A stretch of 51,969 bases of DNA from Streptomyces sp. BK208 (GCF_004364245.1 NZ_SOAV01000020.1:1-51969); one strand, 5' to 3'; positions 41,212 through 50,284 are shown, counted from the first letter of the stretch. The notes: generated from the letters alone by a model not told the origin. Made by a program: numbers and translations.

Positions 41212-42027
41212 TCAGCCGGCCAGTCGGTTGAGCTTGCGGATCTGTCCGTCAAAGGCGCGCGAGGGCACGATCCGGCGCAGAACGCTGACGCGTTTGGCCA
41301 TCGAGCCGGCGGTGTACCGGAGCTTGGGCTTGGAATCGGTGGCGGCCGCGACGATCACCTTCGCGACGACGTCCGGGCCGTCGGCGTTGCGCACGGCCGT
41401 GGCCAGCACGTCTCGGGAGACCTCCCGCTGTGCGGCGTAGACCGGCAGGGGCGAGTCGGGTGCCATGCTGCTCGCCTCGAAACTCGTGCTTGTGTAGGCC
41501 GGTTCGACCAGCAGCATCCGGACGCCGTACTCGCGAAGCTCGTGGTCGACGGACTCGGCGTAGCCCTCGACCGCATGCTTGGTGGCGGCGTAGACGGCCA
41601 TGAAGGGGGCTGGGATCAGACCGAGTACCGAGGAGACGTTGACCACGCGGCCACTGCCCTGGGCGCGCATGTGGGGCAGTATTGCGTTGGCCATCCGCAT
41701 CACGCCGAAGACGTTGATGTCGAAGACCTCCTTGGCCTGGCTGATCGAGCTCTCCTCGCCGGCGCCGACCGCGCCCACGCCTGCGTTGTTGACCAGGACG
41801 TCGATCCGGCCGAACCGATCGATCACCTCCCCGACCAGCGAGCGGACCGACTTGTCGTCGGCCACGTCGAGATCGAGGAACGTCACCCCGGCGAGCGGCT
41901 CGGCCTTCGCCGCGATGCGGCTCGTGCCGACCACCGTGAAGCCGGCACCCACCAGGGCAAGCGCCGCCGCCCGCCCGATCCCGGAGGAGGCGCCCGTCAC
42001 GAGGGCCACTCGCGGAGCTGTCTGCAT
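41212..42027 (-). CDS. short-chain dehydrogenase/reductase
   Basis: 271 residues from ATG 42027, chosen because AAGGA lies 6 nt upstream; ATG 42051 is open but poorly placed. Classical SDR: TGASSGIG (10-17), NNAGVG, catalytic Ser in VVNVSSVLG and YAATK. The C-terminus (YTAGSMAKRVSVLRRIVPSR) is typical of the oxidoreductases found next to TetR genes in Actinobacteria. NADP preference is suggested by Arg after the second strand (TSRIAAK). Divergent from the TetR gene and controlled by the promoter at 42108-42137. Confidence 0.92.
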   Translation of the reverse strand: MQTAPRVALVTGASSGIGRAAALALVGAGFTVVGTSRIAAKAEPLAGVTFLDLDVADDKSVRSLVGEVIDRFGRIDVLVNNAGVGAVGAGEESSISQAKEVFDINVFGVMRMANAILPHMRAQGSGRVVNVSSVLGLIPAPFMAVYAATKHAVEGYAESVDHELREYGVRMLLVEPAYTSTSFEASSMAPDSPLPVYAAQREVSRDVLATAVRNADGPDVVAKVIVAAATDSKPKLRYTAGSMAKRVSVLRRIVPSRAFDGQIRKLNRLAG

Positions 42028-42107
42028 AGTGGTTCCTTGGGTTGTGGGCATGGCCTCGTCGGGCGCTGTCCGGTGAGTTCAGGACGGTTGTTTACTGAAC
42101 AGTCCGG

Positions 42108-42137
42108 AACCTATGTAGTTCTGTACTGACTTGTCAA
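42108..42137 (-). promoter_or_regulatory. promoter with embedded operator, before the SDR gene
   Basis: Minus strand TTGACA (plus 42132-42137), 18 bp containing CAGTACAGAAC, TAGGTT (42108-42113), then GGACTGTTCAGTA. It is the twin of 40843-40872. In the plus direction TTGTCA (42131-42136) and TCTACC (42153-42158) could drive the TetR gene with almost no leader. Confidence 0.75.
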
Positions 42138-42166
42138 GAAGAGTGGGTCGGCTCTACCGTCTTTGT

Positions 42167-42790
42167 ATGGCCAGACCACGAAGCTTCGACCGCGACCACG
42201 TCCTGCATGCCGCCGAGCGGCAGTTCCGCGCCTCGGGCTACAACGGCACGAGCGTCGACGACATCAGCGCCGCCACCGGCCTGGGCCGCGGCAGCCTCTA
42301 CGGAGCGTTTGACGGCAAGCACGGCGTACTGCTGGAGGCGATGGCCGGGTACTTCGGCCGGCTGGCGCAGGGCCCGCGGAAGATGCTCGACGGACCGGAC
42401 GAGGGCGCCCTGGAACGACTGCACGCGTACTTGCTCCGCGCCGTCCACGGGGTGCCACTCGCCCCCGACGTAGCGCCCGCCTCCGACCGGGCGGGGGCGG
42501 CCTGCTTCGCCGCCAAGATGGCCCTGGAGGTCGGCGCCTCCGACCTTGAGGTGAAACGCCTGGCCAACGACTGCTTCTCCGTCGTCCGGGCGGCGGTGGC
42601 CGATTGTGTGCGAGCGGCGCAGCGCAACGGCGACCTCGACCCCGACGCGGATCCCGACGACCTCGCGTACCTTCTGCTGACCGTCATCCGCGGCAGCGAT
42701 GTCGTGGGCGCGTATGGCCACAGCCCCGAGCGCCTGACCTCGATAGCGGAGAGCGCGTTCGCCCTGCTGCCTCGCCCGCACCACCACTGA
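42167..42790 (+). CDS. TetR-family repressor
   Basis: 207 residues from ATG 42167. DNA-binding part MARPRSFDRDHVLHAAERQF, TSVDDISAATGLGRGSLYGA, FDGKHGVLLEAM. The ligand domain has a Cys-containing segment (GAACFAAKMALEVGASD) common to AcuR-like TetR_C_6 regulators. Divergent from the SDR gene and next to the operator shared by two promoters, so it probably represses both the SDR and the oxidoreductase-MFS operons and responds to a toxic small molecule. Confidence 0.93.
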   Translation: MARPRSFDRDHVLHAAERQFRASGYNGTSVDDISAATGLGRGSLYGAFDGKHGVLLEAMAGYFGRLAQGPRKMLDGPDEGALERLHAYLLRAVHGVPLAPDVAPASDRAGAACFAAKMALEVGASDLEVKRLANDCFSVVRAAVADCVRAAQRNGDLDPDADPDDLAYLLLTVIRGSDVVGAYGHSPERLTSIAESAFALLPRPHHH

Positions 42791-42819
42791 CATGGGCACG
42801 GCGCCGTCCGCGCCGTGGC

Positions 42820-42929
42820 GACGGCGTCAGCCTGCGTCCTGTACGGGGTGCAGCAGGCCCATCGACTCCCAAATGCCGCAGGACGTGCGTGGCGAGACCG
42901 AACCGTGCCGCAAGAGCGCCGATGCTCAT
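42820..42929 (-). pseudogene. MerR-family regulator, N-terminal fragment
   Basis: ATG 42929 gives MSIGALAARFGLATHVLRH; one base later in the next frame it continues WESMGLLHPVQDAG. This is the MerR helix-turn-helix and wing start (IGxLAxxxGLxxxxLRxWExxGLLxPxR). The break is an extra T in CATTTGGG. Nothing recognisable follows, so it is a short relic between the TetR and methyltransferase genes. Confidence 0.65.
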
Positions 42930-42990
42930 CGCGCTCGCGCCGTTGTCTCCGCTCGACTTCATGTTGACATCAAGTCGGAGCCTGGCGTCC

Positions 42991-43761
42991 ATGTCCAAGA
43001 ACCAGGAAGCTGTGGAAAAGCACCGAGACACCGAGGCCATGCTGGCCCTGCTCGACGCGATGGACCAGATGCCGAGCGCAAGCCTGCTGCGGGCCCGCTC
43101 CTATGAACTGTTGTCTCTTGTCCCGGGCTCGTCTGTCGTGGACATCGGCTGCGGTGCCGGGCGGGCCGTCGCCGAGCTGGCCGAGCGTGGCGTCCACGCG
43201 GTGGGCGTGGATCCCGATCCGTGGATTCTGGCCGCGGCCCGGGAGCGGTGGCCGGAGGCCGAGTTCTGGGAGGCGGGGGCGGAGGATCTGCCGTTCGCCG
43301 ACGGAAGTGTGCGCGGCTACCGTGCCGACAAGGTCTTCCAATTTCTTCAGGAGCCGTGGAGCGCGGTGGCGCAAGCGCGGCGCGTCCTCTGCCCGGGCGG
43401 CAGGATCGTCCTGGTCGGGCAGGACTGGGACGCCATCATGGTCGACTCTGATGACGCGGCGCTCACCCGCACGATCGTGCACGCCCGTGCCGACCTCCTG
43501 GGCACGCCCCGCGCCGGCCGCCAGTACCGCAACCTGCTCCTGGACGGCGGCTTCAACGACGTCACCGTCGAGGTGCACACGAGCGTGTTCACCGATCCTG
43601 CGATGCTGTCGTTGGCCACCATGCTCTCCGAGGGGGCCTGCACGAGCGGTGCGGTCGGCCGTGGCCAGGCCGATGAGTGGGTCGCCGAACAGCGCCGACG
43701 CGCCGAGGCCGGCCGCTTCCTCATCGCCATTCCGTTCTTCGTGGCTGCCGCCTCCGCCTAG
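42991..43761 (+). CDS. class I SAM-dependent methyltransferase
   Basis: 256 residues from ATG 42991 (GGAG 10 nt upstream; ATG 42961 is an alternative). Motif I VVDIGCGAGRAVAEL (about 45-59), acidic VGVDPDPWI, post-I GAEDLPFADGSVRGYRADKV, and ARRVLCPGGRIVLVGQDWD (motif III). It resembles UbiE/Erg6-type methyltransferases of Methyltransf_11. Substrate unknown. Although a methyltransferase belongs in lexapeptide-like pathways, this one is 12 kb from the cluster and beyond a mobile element, so I do not link it. Confidence 0.9.
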   Translation: MSKNQEAVEKHRDTEAMLALLDAMDQMPSASLLRARSYELLSLVPGSSVVDIGCGAGRAVAELAERGVHAVGVDPDPWILAAARERWPEAEFWEAGAEDLPFADGSVRGYRADKVFQFLQEPWSAVAQARRVLCPGGRIVLVGQDWDAIMVDSDDAALTRTIVHARADLLGTPRAGRQYRNLLLDGGFNDVTVEVHTSVFTDPAMLSLATMLSEGACTSGAVGRGQADEWVAEQRRRAEAGRFLIAIPFFVAAASA

Positions 43762-43839
43762 AGAGCAGATGGAGCACGGGCTGCGGGAATCCGCTTGACC
43801 GAGGAACGGTGACCACGTCTGTCAGGCACTCGTGGCCGA

Positions 43840-44112
43840 TACGGGTTTCCTTGGCCAGCTGAGGGTGGGCCCCTTCCGTGCGAGACGCCTGGTCATGAGG
43901 GTGATGACGGCCCAGGTGTTCAGGGTCTCAGTACTGGATGAGCCGTTCTTGGTCCCGGGCATGACGGCGTGCGTGCATCATCCACGCGACGACCTGTCGA
44001 CGCCCCGGCGGCGGGGCAGCATGACGAAGCCAGAGGCGTCCTTGGGCCGGCTGACCGGCTTGACGGTCAGGTTGAAGTGCTGTTTCGCCCAGTCGACGAG
44101 CTTTCCGGTGTA
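43840..44112 (-). pseudogene. IS5-family transposase remnant (3' part)
   Basis: Reading the minus strand from 44112: YTGKLVDWAKQHFNLTVKPV, SRPKDASGFVMLPRR, then in a second frame MMHARRHARDQERLIQY and in a third ETLNTWAVITLMTRRLARKG. This is the C-terminal third of an IS5-type DDE transposase (LPRRWVVER...AW...RR..RDYERL). Frame changes replace the VVER element with the catalytic Glu. No terminal repeats located. Confidence 0.7.
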
Positions 44113-44146
44113 AGCGGGCGAGGGCGGCGAGGGCCGGGACGAGCAG

Positions 44147-44499
44147 ATGCCCGAGGAGAACGCGGCGATCGTCTCCGGCCCCCGTCGAACAGCCGGTCAG
44201 CTCGACGAGTTCACGGCGGGCCTCCGCCTGGTCGTCGAGTACGACGGCGACGATCCCGATCCGCACGAGCAGTGGCGCGACCTGGCGTCCACGCCGGTCC
44301 CCGACGACGAGTACCGCGTGGCCACCCCGGCCGACTGGTCACCGTCGCCCCGCGCCGGCCGACCCGCGTGGAGCTCACCGGGCCCGGAAGCGTCACCACC
44401 GACGCGGTGGGCACCGTCGTTGAACAGACCGAGGACCAAGCGAACGACGTCGTGGCCGCCCTGCTCGCGCACACCCGACACCAAGGGGAGCACGCGTGA
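44147..44499 (+). pseudogene. hypothetical protein fragment with a frameshift
   Basis: One frame reads GQLDEFTAGLRLVVEYDGDD, then PHEQWRDLASTPVPDDEYRV. After about 44338 the sense continues in another frame: RVELTGPGSVTTDAVGTVVE, then EDQANDVVAALLAHTRHQGE and a stop at 44499. Together this gives about 117 residues of balanced composition. Family not recognised. Confidence 0.4.
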
Positions 44500-45430
44500 T
44501 CCCCTTGGTGTCGCACCGTGCGAAGGGCCCCGGGGCTCTCGGAGCCGAACGCCCTAGCCAGATCGGCCCGTTCGGCCGCTGGCCCGATCCCCGCGAGGGT
44601 CGGGAAGGGGCTGGAGTAGGCGCGGATCCAGGTCGGCGTGGCGATCTCGGGCCGGGCGACATGGACACGGCTCCGCTGCTGGCGACCGTTAAACGCACGG
44701 GCCTGATCCGACACTGACGAAGGCGGCGACGGCCCCGCATACGGCGTAGGTACGAACTCACCGTCCCGTCGGCCACGTCCGGTTACGGATCCACGACAGA
44801 GACCTCGCCCGGGCCGTTGGCACTGGACAACGGACAACAACAAACCCTGTCCATAACTTCGGCTCAGCGGCGGATCCGCGGGGTAGGTCGGGGCTGGCCG
44901 CCGACGTGGTGAGCATCGGCTCCGGCAGCATCCACGCCATAATCGAAAGTCTTCCGCCCTGGGCGCGCCTGAGCAGTGCTGTCGCCCGGACGGGGGGCGT
45001 CACGGCCGGCAGGAAGTGGCTGCGGGCTGCGCGCCTCAGCACCGGGCCGGACGCTGTCGCGAAGGACGCGCCTGACCATTGGCCAGAGGCTCGCCACCAT
45101 ACGCCGGAAGCGCGTCGCCCGAGTGAGGGCGGCGCGCTTTCGTCGTCAACCTTGGCTGGATCGGGCTTCGCAGGGCGTTGGGGCCCTTACCGCCATCCGT
45201 CCGTGATCGGCCTTCTCGGACCGCCGGGCGCCTTTGGGAGGCGCGTCGTTCCGCTCGTGCGAGTAGGACTCGGCATATCAAAGGCTGGTCCCGCTGGCGG
45301 CAGTCACTCAGCCGGGTCCTGGTCGGACTTCAACCGGTACCAGCAGGCCGCCATGCGGCCGATCTGGTAACCGGGCTCGAACCGCTGGCGTATTCCTTGA
45401 GTCGCTTGGGGCCCTCTTAGGGCAGGAGCG
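44500..45430. other. 930 bp without a supported gene; eroded sequence
   Basis: No frame on either strand keeps protein-like composition for long. A minus-strand stretch near 44590-44680 (EIATPTWIRAYSSPFPTLAG) looks like a hydrolase fragment but is too short to assign. A minus-strand tail near 45306-45384 (RFEPGYQIGRMAACWYRLKS) could be the end of a lost gene. Confidence 0.4.
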
Positions 45431-45529
45431 TCATCGAGAGCGCCGCGACCTGCGTACCAGCAGGACTGTCACGGGCCCCACGACAGCTCCGATGATCAGA
45501 CCTACCAGAAGCACATTGAGTCCACTCAT
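45431..45529 (-). CDS. 32-aa single-helix membrane peptide after the Rhs gene
   Basis: ATG 45529 (AAGG upstream) lies 26 bp past the Rhs stop on the same strand. The peptide has a 20-residue hydrophobic helix (NVLLVGLIIGAVVGPVTVLL) and a basic tail VRRSRRSR. Such a protein would be inserted with its Arg-rich end inside. By position it could be the immunity partner of the Rhs tip. Small size limits certainty that it is expressed. Confidence 0.55.
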   Translation of the reverse strand: MSGLNVLLVGLIIGAVVGPVTVLLVRRSRRSR

Positions 45530-45555
45530 CTCTGTACCTTCACATTCTCGTCCAG

Positions 45556-48500
45556 CTACTTAAGCGTCTGGTTCAGGGTGGAAGTGACGATGCCACCAGC
45601 TATACCGCTGTAGCCGCCAGCAACGGCTCCCATGGCACACCCGCCCAGCGCTCCCACCGTGGTTCCCGCCGGACCAGCTGCGGAACCGACGAGGCCGGCC
45701 GTGATCGCTCCACCAACGCAGCCCGTCACAGCGCCGCCGATAGCCCCTATTGCCGCGTCGATACCGAGGTCAGAGAAACTGAACAGCCCCTGGACGTCAC
45801 TCTGGTTGACGGGGTCGCCCTTGGCGTAGAGGTAGGAGTTGCTTTCCTGGCCGGAGGGATCAGGCTGGGTAAAGCGACCAAGGGCAGGGTCGTAGTACCG
45901 GTGGCCCATCTTGTACAGGCCCGTCGAGTCAGCGTATGCACCCGCATAGCGGTACGGCTGAGCCACCGTCTCAGTCGGCGTGGTTCGCGGGAGGCCGGTG
46001 GGGCCGTAGGCGTAAGTGTGGGTGCGCTTGCCGGTGTTGTCGGCGAGGCCGAGGACGTTGCCGGTGGCGTCGGTGAGGTAGTAGTAGGACTTCCCCCCAG
46101 TCGTCATGGAGTTGAGCGTGCCCACCGGTTCGCGGATGAATCCGATGTCGACGCCGTTCGTGGTCGTGGAGGCCAGGCCTAGGGTCGTGTGGTGGAACCA
46201 GGTCGAGCCGAGCTTGGTACGTTCGGCGTTATCCGTGCCCGCATGGACGAGGTCGTAGGTCTTGCCGCCTGCGGTGATACCGGCCAGCTGGCTGTAGTCG
46301 GTCCAGGATTCGTTCGTGCGGACGGTGCCACTGGTTGCGCCGGTTTCGTTGCCAAGCTTGTCGTAGGACCAGCCGGCGGTGGAGCCGTTCTTGCCGGTCA
46401 GCTCACTGGCATCGTTGTAGGTATAGGTCGTGCCGCCCGGGCAGGCGTTCTTGCTGCCGTCCTGACCGGTGAGGTTGCCCGCCTTGTCGAAGCAGTACAG
46501 CCACGACGCCTTCCGCGTGCCCGTCGCATCCGCCTCGAGGGCGTAGGAGAGGCGGTCCTGGGAGTCGTAGGTGTAGCTGGTCGTGTACTTGGTGAGGTTG
46601 TCGGTGCGGGTGCGGATCTTGGTGGTGTCCTTGCCCGCCGTGTTCTTGTAGCTGTAGGCCAGGTCGACGAAGGTCTGGGGGCCGGATGTGGTCTTGATCT
46701 TCTCCGGGCGGCCGTTCTTGTCGAGGGTGATCGCCTGGGTGGTGCCGCCAGGGTAGACGGTCTCGGTGCGCTTGTCGTTGTTGTCGTAGTCGAAGTCGGT
46801 CTTCTTGCCGTCCGGCGCGATCAGGTAGTCGAGGCGGCCGGCCGTGTCCCAGGTGTAGTCCGTTTTCCCGGTCGGGTCGGTGTAGTAGTCGACGTCGCCT
46901 GCCGGGGTGTAGGCGAGGGCCGTCTGTGCGCCACTCTGCAGGGTGCGCACGCTCTCGCGGTTGAGTTTGTCGTAGTCCCACTTGGTGGTGCCCGAGGCGT
47001 CCGTGCGTGCCTTCAGGTTGCCGTCGCCGTCGTAGAAGTAGGTGACGGTGAAGTTGGTGGAGGAGACCTCGCGGACGCGGTCACGGGTGTCGTAGCTGTA
47101 GACGGTGGTGATACCGCGGCCGTCCTTGACCGTCTCCACCCGGCCCAGCGCGTCGTAGGTGTAGGTGGTCTCCCCCAGCGGCGCCGGCGGCTTCACCTTC
47201 CACAGGTTGCCCTCGTCGTCGTACTCGAACGACGTGACCTTGCCGTTGCCGTCCTTCGCCGTGCAGCGCTGCCCCTCGAACCCGCCGCACTTCGGGTCAG
47301 CCTCGTTGTAGGTGTACTCGCGGGTCGCGCCGGCGGTACCCGTGGTGGTCACCGACATCGTGTTGCCGTTGGTGTCGTACTTGAACGAATCCTTGCGGCC
47401 GTCCGCGCTGGTGAAGTCGTTGGGCAGGTCCGTCCCTGCGACCGTCTGGTACGCGGACACGGACGCCGTGGCGCCGAGCGGCAACTTCTGGGAGACAGCG
47501 TTGTTGCGGCCGTCCCAGCCGTAGGTCGTCGTGTTGCCGCCGGTACCGTCGGTGCCGGTGCCCATCGCGTCGATCGCGGTCTGGGTGAGGTGGTTCTTGT
47601 ACGTGGAGTGGCGGGAGTGGCCGAGCGGGTCGGTGACCTTGGTGACCTCGCCGTCCGCGTTGTGGACGTACTGCGTGGCGTCACCGTCCGGGTCGGTGAC
47701 GGTGGTGGTGCCCGCCTCCGAGGGGGTGGCGGCGCTGTAGTCATAGCGCCAGGTCGGGCCCGTGTGGCCGCTCGACGTCGACTCGGTGGCGCGCTGGAGT
47801 GAGGTGACGCGGTTGTGACCGTCGTAGGTGAAGAGGGTGACCGTCCCCTCCGGGGTGGTCACCTTCGTCACGCGGCGGGAGGAGTCGTAGGCGTAGGTGG
47901 TGGCCTTGCCGGCGGTGTCGGTGGCCTTGGCGAGGTTGCCGGCCCCGTCGAGGTCGAGGACGGCGGTGCGGCCGGTGTGGTCCTTGGCCTGCCACTGGTT
48001 CGGGTAGGTCTTGACCAGATCGATCCAGCGGCCGGAGCGGGTCTCGGTGAGCTTGAAGCCCTTGTGCTCACTGCCCTCGTCGTGCTGGTCGACGGTGATC
48101 GTGCCCTTGTTCTTGTCCGTGACCTTGAGCAGGGTGCCGTACTCGTTGTACGTGTCCTTGGTGCCGGACTTGCGGTCGGTGAGGGTGTAGGTGCCGTCCG
48201 CGTTCTTCTTCAGGTCCTTGGAGTAGCCAGTCGGCGTGGTGTAGGTGCCGTCGGCCTTGGCCGTGAAGCGCAGCAGGTTGCCGGTGGCGTCGAAGACGTC
48301 CACCTCGCCGTCGTTGACCTGCAGGTAGCGCTCGTAAGCCTGCCACCAGCGCTGCGACACCTTCCCCCACGGAGCCTCAAGGGAGTTGTAGGTGCGGGTC
48401 AGCTGGAGCTTCTGGCCAGCGCCGGCGATGTCGAAGTCGGTCGCGGCGAGCATCAGGTTGCCGTCGGAGACGTTCACCCGCGCCACCAGCGCGTCGTCCA

Positions 48501-48912
48501 GCCGGGTGTCGAGAATCTGGTGCCAGGGCACCTCGCCCTGCCCCTCGGGCAGGTAGTCGGTGGTCGCGGTGGCGTCCGCGGCAGCCGACGGGCGGGAGGA
48601 CGAGCTCTTGGCCGGCTCCTCGCCCGCGGCACGGGCCTTCTGCGCCGCCCGCCAGGCGGCCACCTCAGCGGACGGCTTGGCCTCCGCCTGCGACGCCGGC
48701 ACCTTCGTCTTGCCGGCGGGCGTCGCGGGAGCCTCCACCTTCGTCGGCTTCGTCCATGGGCTCTCCGGCTCCGGCAGCTCTGGCTTCGGCGTCGCCGCCA
48801 GGCCGGGTGCCGCGGCGATCACGACTGCGGCCGTGGTGATCGCCGAGACGAGAGCGGTTCTGTGCGTTCTGCGGGCACGCCGAAACGGCGCGCTCGTGGC
48901 ACGCGAGTGCAT
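45556..48912 (-). CDS. secreted Rhs/YD-repeat protein with glycine-rich hydrophobic tip
   Basis: 1118 residues from ATG 48912 (GGGGGGAAG upstream). A Sec signal (RTALVSAITTAAVVIAAAPG, cleavage after LAA), a Pro/Ala/Lys linker, a DUF6531-like start (VNVSDGNLMLAATDFDIAGA), then about 25 YD repeats (GRxxxVTxPxGxxxxYxYD) and the Rhs core end HRYYDPALGRFTQPDPSGQE. The variable C-terminal part is only about 75 residues and consists of Gly/Ala-rich hydrophobic stretches (AAIGAIGGAVTGCVGGAITA, TTVGALGGCAMGAVAGGYSG). This looks like a membrane-acting, bacteriocin-like tip, whereas most Rhs tips are nucleases or deaminases. A truncated tip is the alternative. Confidence 0.92.
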   Translation of the reverse strand: MHSRATSAPFRRARRTHRTALVSAITTAAVVIAAAPGLAATPKPELPEPESPWTKPTKVEAPATPAGKTKVPASQAEAKPSAEVAAWRAAQKARAAGEEPAKSSSSRPSAAADATATTDYLPEGQGEVPWHQILDTRLDDALVARVNVSDGNLMLAATDFDIAGAGQKLQLTRTYNSLEAPWGKVSQRWWQAYERYLQVNDGEVDVFDATGNLLRFTAKADGTYTTPTGYSKDLKKNADGTYTLTDRKSGTKDTYNEYGTLLKVTDKNKGTITVDQHDEGSEHKGFKLTETRSGRWIDLVKTYPNQWQAKDHTGRTAVLDLDGAGNLAKATDTAGKATTYAYDSSRRVTKVTTPEGTVTLFTYDGHNRVTSLQRATESTSSGHTGPTWRYDYSAATPSEAGTTTVTDPDGDATQYVHNADGEVTKVTDPLGHSRHSTYKNHLTQTAIDAMGTGTDGTGGNTTTYGWDGRNNAVSQKLPLGATASVSAYQTVAGTDLPNDFTSADGRKDSFKYDTNGNTMSVTTTGTAGATREYTYNEADPKCGGFEGQRCTAKDGNGKVTSFEYDDEGNLWKVKPPAPLGETTYTYDALGRVETVKDGRGITTVYSYDTRDRVREVSSTNFTVTYFYDGDGNLKARTDASGTTKWDYDKLNRESVRTLQSGAQTALAYTPAGDVDYYTDPTGKTDYTWDTAGRLDYLIAPDGKKTDFDYDNNDKRTETVYPGGTTQAITLDKNGRPEKIKTTSGPQTFVDLAYSYKNTAGKDTTKIRTRTDNLTKYTTSYTYDSQDRLSYALEADATGTRKASWLYCFDKAGNLTGQDGSKNACPGGTTYTYNDASELTGKNGSTAGWSYDKLGNETGATSGTVRTNESWTDYSQLAGITAGGKTYDLVHAGTDNAERTKLGSTWFHHTTLGLASTTTNGVDIGFIREPVGTLNSMTTGGKSYYYLTDATGNVLGLADNTGKRTHTYAYGPTGLPRTTPTETVAQPYRYAGAYADSTGLYKMGHRYYDPALGRFTQPDPSGQESNSYLYAKGDPVNQSDVQGLFSFSDLGIDAAIGAIGGAVTGCVGGAITAGLVGSAAGPAGTTVGALGGCAMGAVAGGYSGIAGGIVTSTLNQTLK

Positions 48913-49419
48913 CAACTTCCCCCCACAGGAAGACAGACACGGCAACCCCAACGGTCACCGCGGGCTCACAACCTGTCACAGGAACCACACAAAACAGCCC
49001 ACCCTCCCCCCGAATCGCATATGCATTCCGGCCGGAATAAGCCCCACCGCTTCTGTGCATCATTCATACATAAAGAGGGGTGAAACCGACGCCAGACGCA
49101 GGGAGGAGGCGGTCCTGTTATCGATCTAGCTGTGAAACCTGGCGTGAATCGAGCGAAACCGTCACTTGGTGGAAGCAAGTGGCCGACAGAGATCGCTTTT
49201 AGGACAGGTTCAGACCTGACCTGATCTTCCCATCGGGCCTGGCTACCCAGGTTCCGCGTTCGCCACGACTCACCACCGGGGCCGGGAAGTTGTCCCAGAA
49301 CCATGGTTGAGCGTCTGGCTGTGCTGCAAGGCCGGGATCGCACCGTGCACACTTGCCGCGCCCCGCATGCGTGGTCCCCAGCCCGTGGCAACCGCCTCCG
49401 CCGCAAAGGCCCCCTTCCC
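48913..49419. other. upstream region of the Rhs gene; no gene seen
   Basis: Between the Rhs start and the small membrane-protein gene. 49000-49140 is relatively AT-rich (CATTCATACATAAAGAGG near 49061) and probably holds the Rhs promoter. No open frame here is convincing. Confidence 0.45.
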
Positions 49420-49737
49420 ATGAGCACCCCTGCGAGACGCAGAACCTGCCCGTCCCTCAGTCGCCAGCACCCCGCCGCCCACCGCGCGGACCGATCCGTG
49501 CGGCGGGCCGGCCGGCTGCTGTGCTGGAGCCTCGCCGCCGGCATGGGCGGCGCCGCGACCGAGACACTGCTGCACCCCGGAGTCATCTGGTGGTCGCTCC
49601 TGTGGCCCCTGCCCTGGTACCTCACCCTCGCCGGCATCCTGACTTGGAGTCTCCTGCGCCTGCGCGAAAGGGCAGCGCACCGGCAGCCAGAGGACCACGA
49701 CGACTTCCAGACGAGGGAGTACGGGCAAGCCGCCTGA
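49420..49737 (+). CDS. small two-helix membrane protein
   Basis: 105 residues from ATG 49420. A basic N-terminus, then two hydrophobic helices (GRLLCWSLAAGMGGAATETL and WWSLLWPLPWYLTLAGILTW) and a charged tail (RLRERAAHRQPEDHDDFQTR). The ribosome site is weak (AAAGG). Family unknown. 49738-49894 shows nothing further. Confidence 0.55.
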   Translation: MSTPARRRTCPSLSRQHPAAHRADRSVRRAGRLLCWSLAAGMGGAATETLLHPGVIWWSLLWPLPWYLTLAGILTWSLLRLRERAAHRQPEDHDDFQTREYGQAA

Positions 49738-49894
49738 TCCTCAGGCACGACGGAGCCTGGTGCCCACCCTCCCTCCCCACGTCGGCACCAGACTGTCCGC
49801 AGGACTGTGGCACTGCCACCAGCGAACCGCATCTGCAGACCGACAAGGGCGGTGGCCTCGCCTCCTAAGGCACCGGCTCGTACGTAACGGTCGT

Positions 49895-50060
49895 CTACGG
49901 GCAGCTGGCCACGACCTCGCGCACGGCCGCTGCCTCGGCTTCGTCGGCCCATAGGTTCCAGCGCAGCTTGGTGCCCGCCCACTCGGCGATATAGCGGCAG
50001 TGCACCTCAGCGGCCGGCGGCAGCCACGTCGCCAGGACATGGTCAGGGCTCTGCGGCCGC
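49895..50060 (-). pseudogene. DUF1524 (HNH endonuclease family) C-terminal remnant
   Basis: The minus strand ends ATWLPPAAEVHCRYIAEWAG, TKLRWNLWADEAEAAAVREV, VASCP and stop. That is the C-terminus of secreted DUF1524/HNH proteins of Actinobacteria (DWLPP...C.Y...W...K..W.L..D..E...L......CP). The HNH core (DxDHxxPL) upstream is missing. A second, inverted relative lies at 50123-50284. Confidence 0.6.
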
Positions 50061-50122
50061 TGGCTCGTCGAGCGTCCGCTCCCAGCATGAGCGCGGGGCG
50101 GATCGAGACCGGGAGCCGGCCC

Positions 50123-50284
50123 ATGAATGCCGCCGGCCGCCGCGCGCACTGCCGGTACATCGCCGAACGGATCACCGCGAAGCTCCGCTGGAGCCTGACG
50201 GCCGACGAGACCGAGGTGGTGGCGCTGCGGGACGCGGTGGACGGCGGCCCGGACCAGCGAATGACCTGGGAACTCGCCGCGTAA
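50123..50284 (+). pseudogene. DUF1524 C-terminal remnant, opposite orientation
   Basis: The plus strand reads AAGRRAHCRYIAERITAKLR, then WSLTADETEVVALRDAVDGG and PDQRMTWELAA. It aligns with the 49895-50060 remnant (HCRYIAE...KLRW.L.ADE.E..A.R) but the Trp of WLPP and the final Cys are gone. The pair forms an imperfect inverted repeat of about 110 bp. Confidence 0.5.

Noticed and set aside
42991..43761. Methyltransferase as the N-methylating enzyme of the lanthipeptide
   Set aside because: It lies 12 kb away beyond the recombinase element and decayed genes, next to an unrelated TetR regulon; nothing ties it to the cluster.
43928..44266. Minus-strand frame of 112 codons as an independent gene
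   Set aside because: Part of it is the IS5 transposase end (MMHARRHARDQERL); the rest is the shadow of the overlapping hypothetical fragment.
45366..45383. GGTTCGAGCCCGGTTACC on the minus strand, resembling a tRNA T-arm
   Set aside because: No acceptor stem, D-arm or anticodon arm can be built around it; the sequence also reads as protein (RFEPGYQIG).
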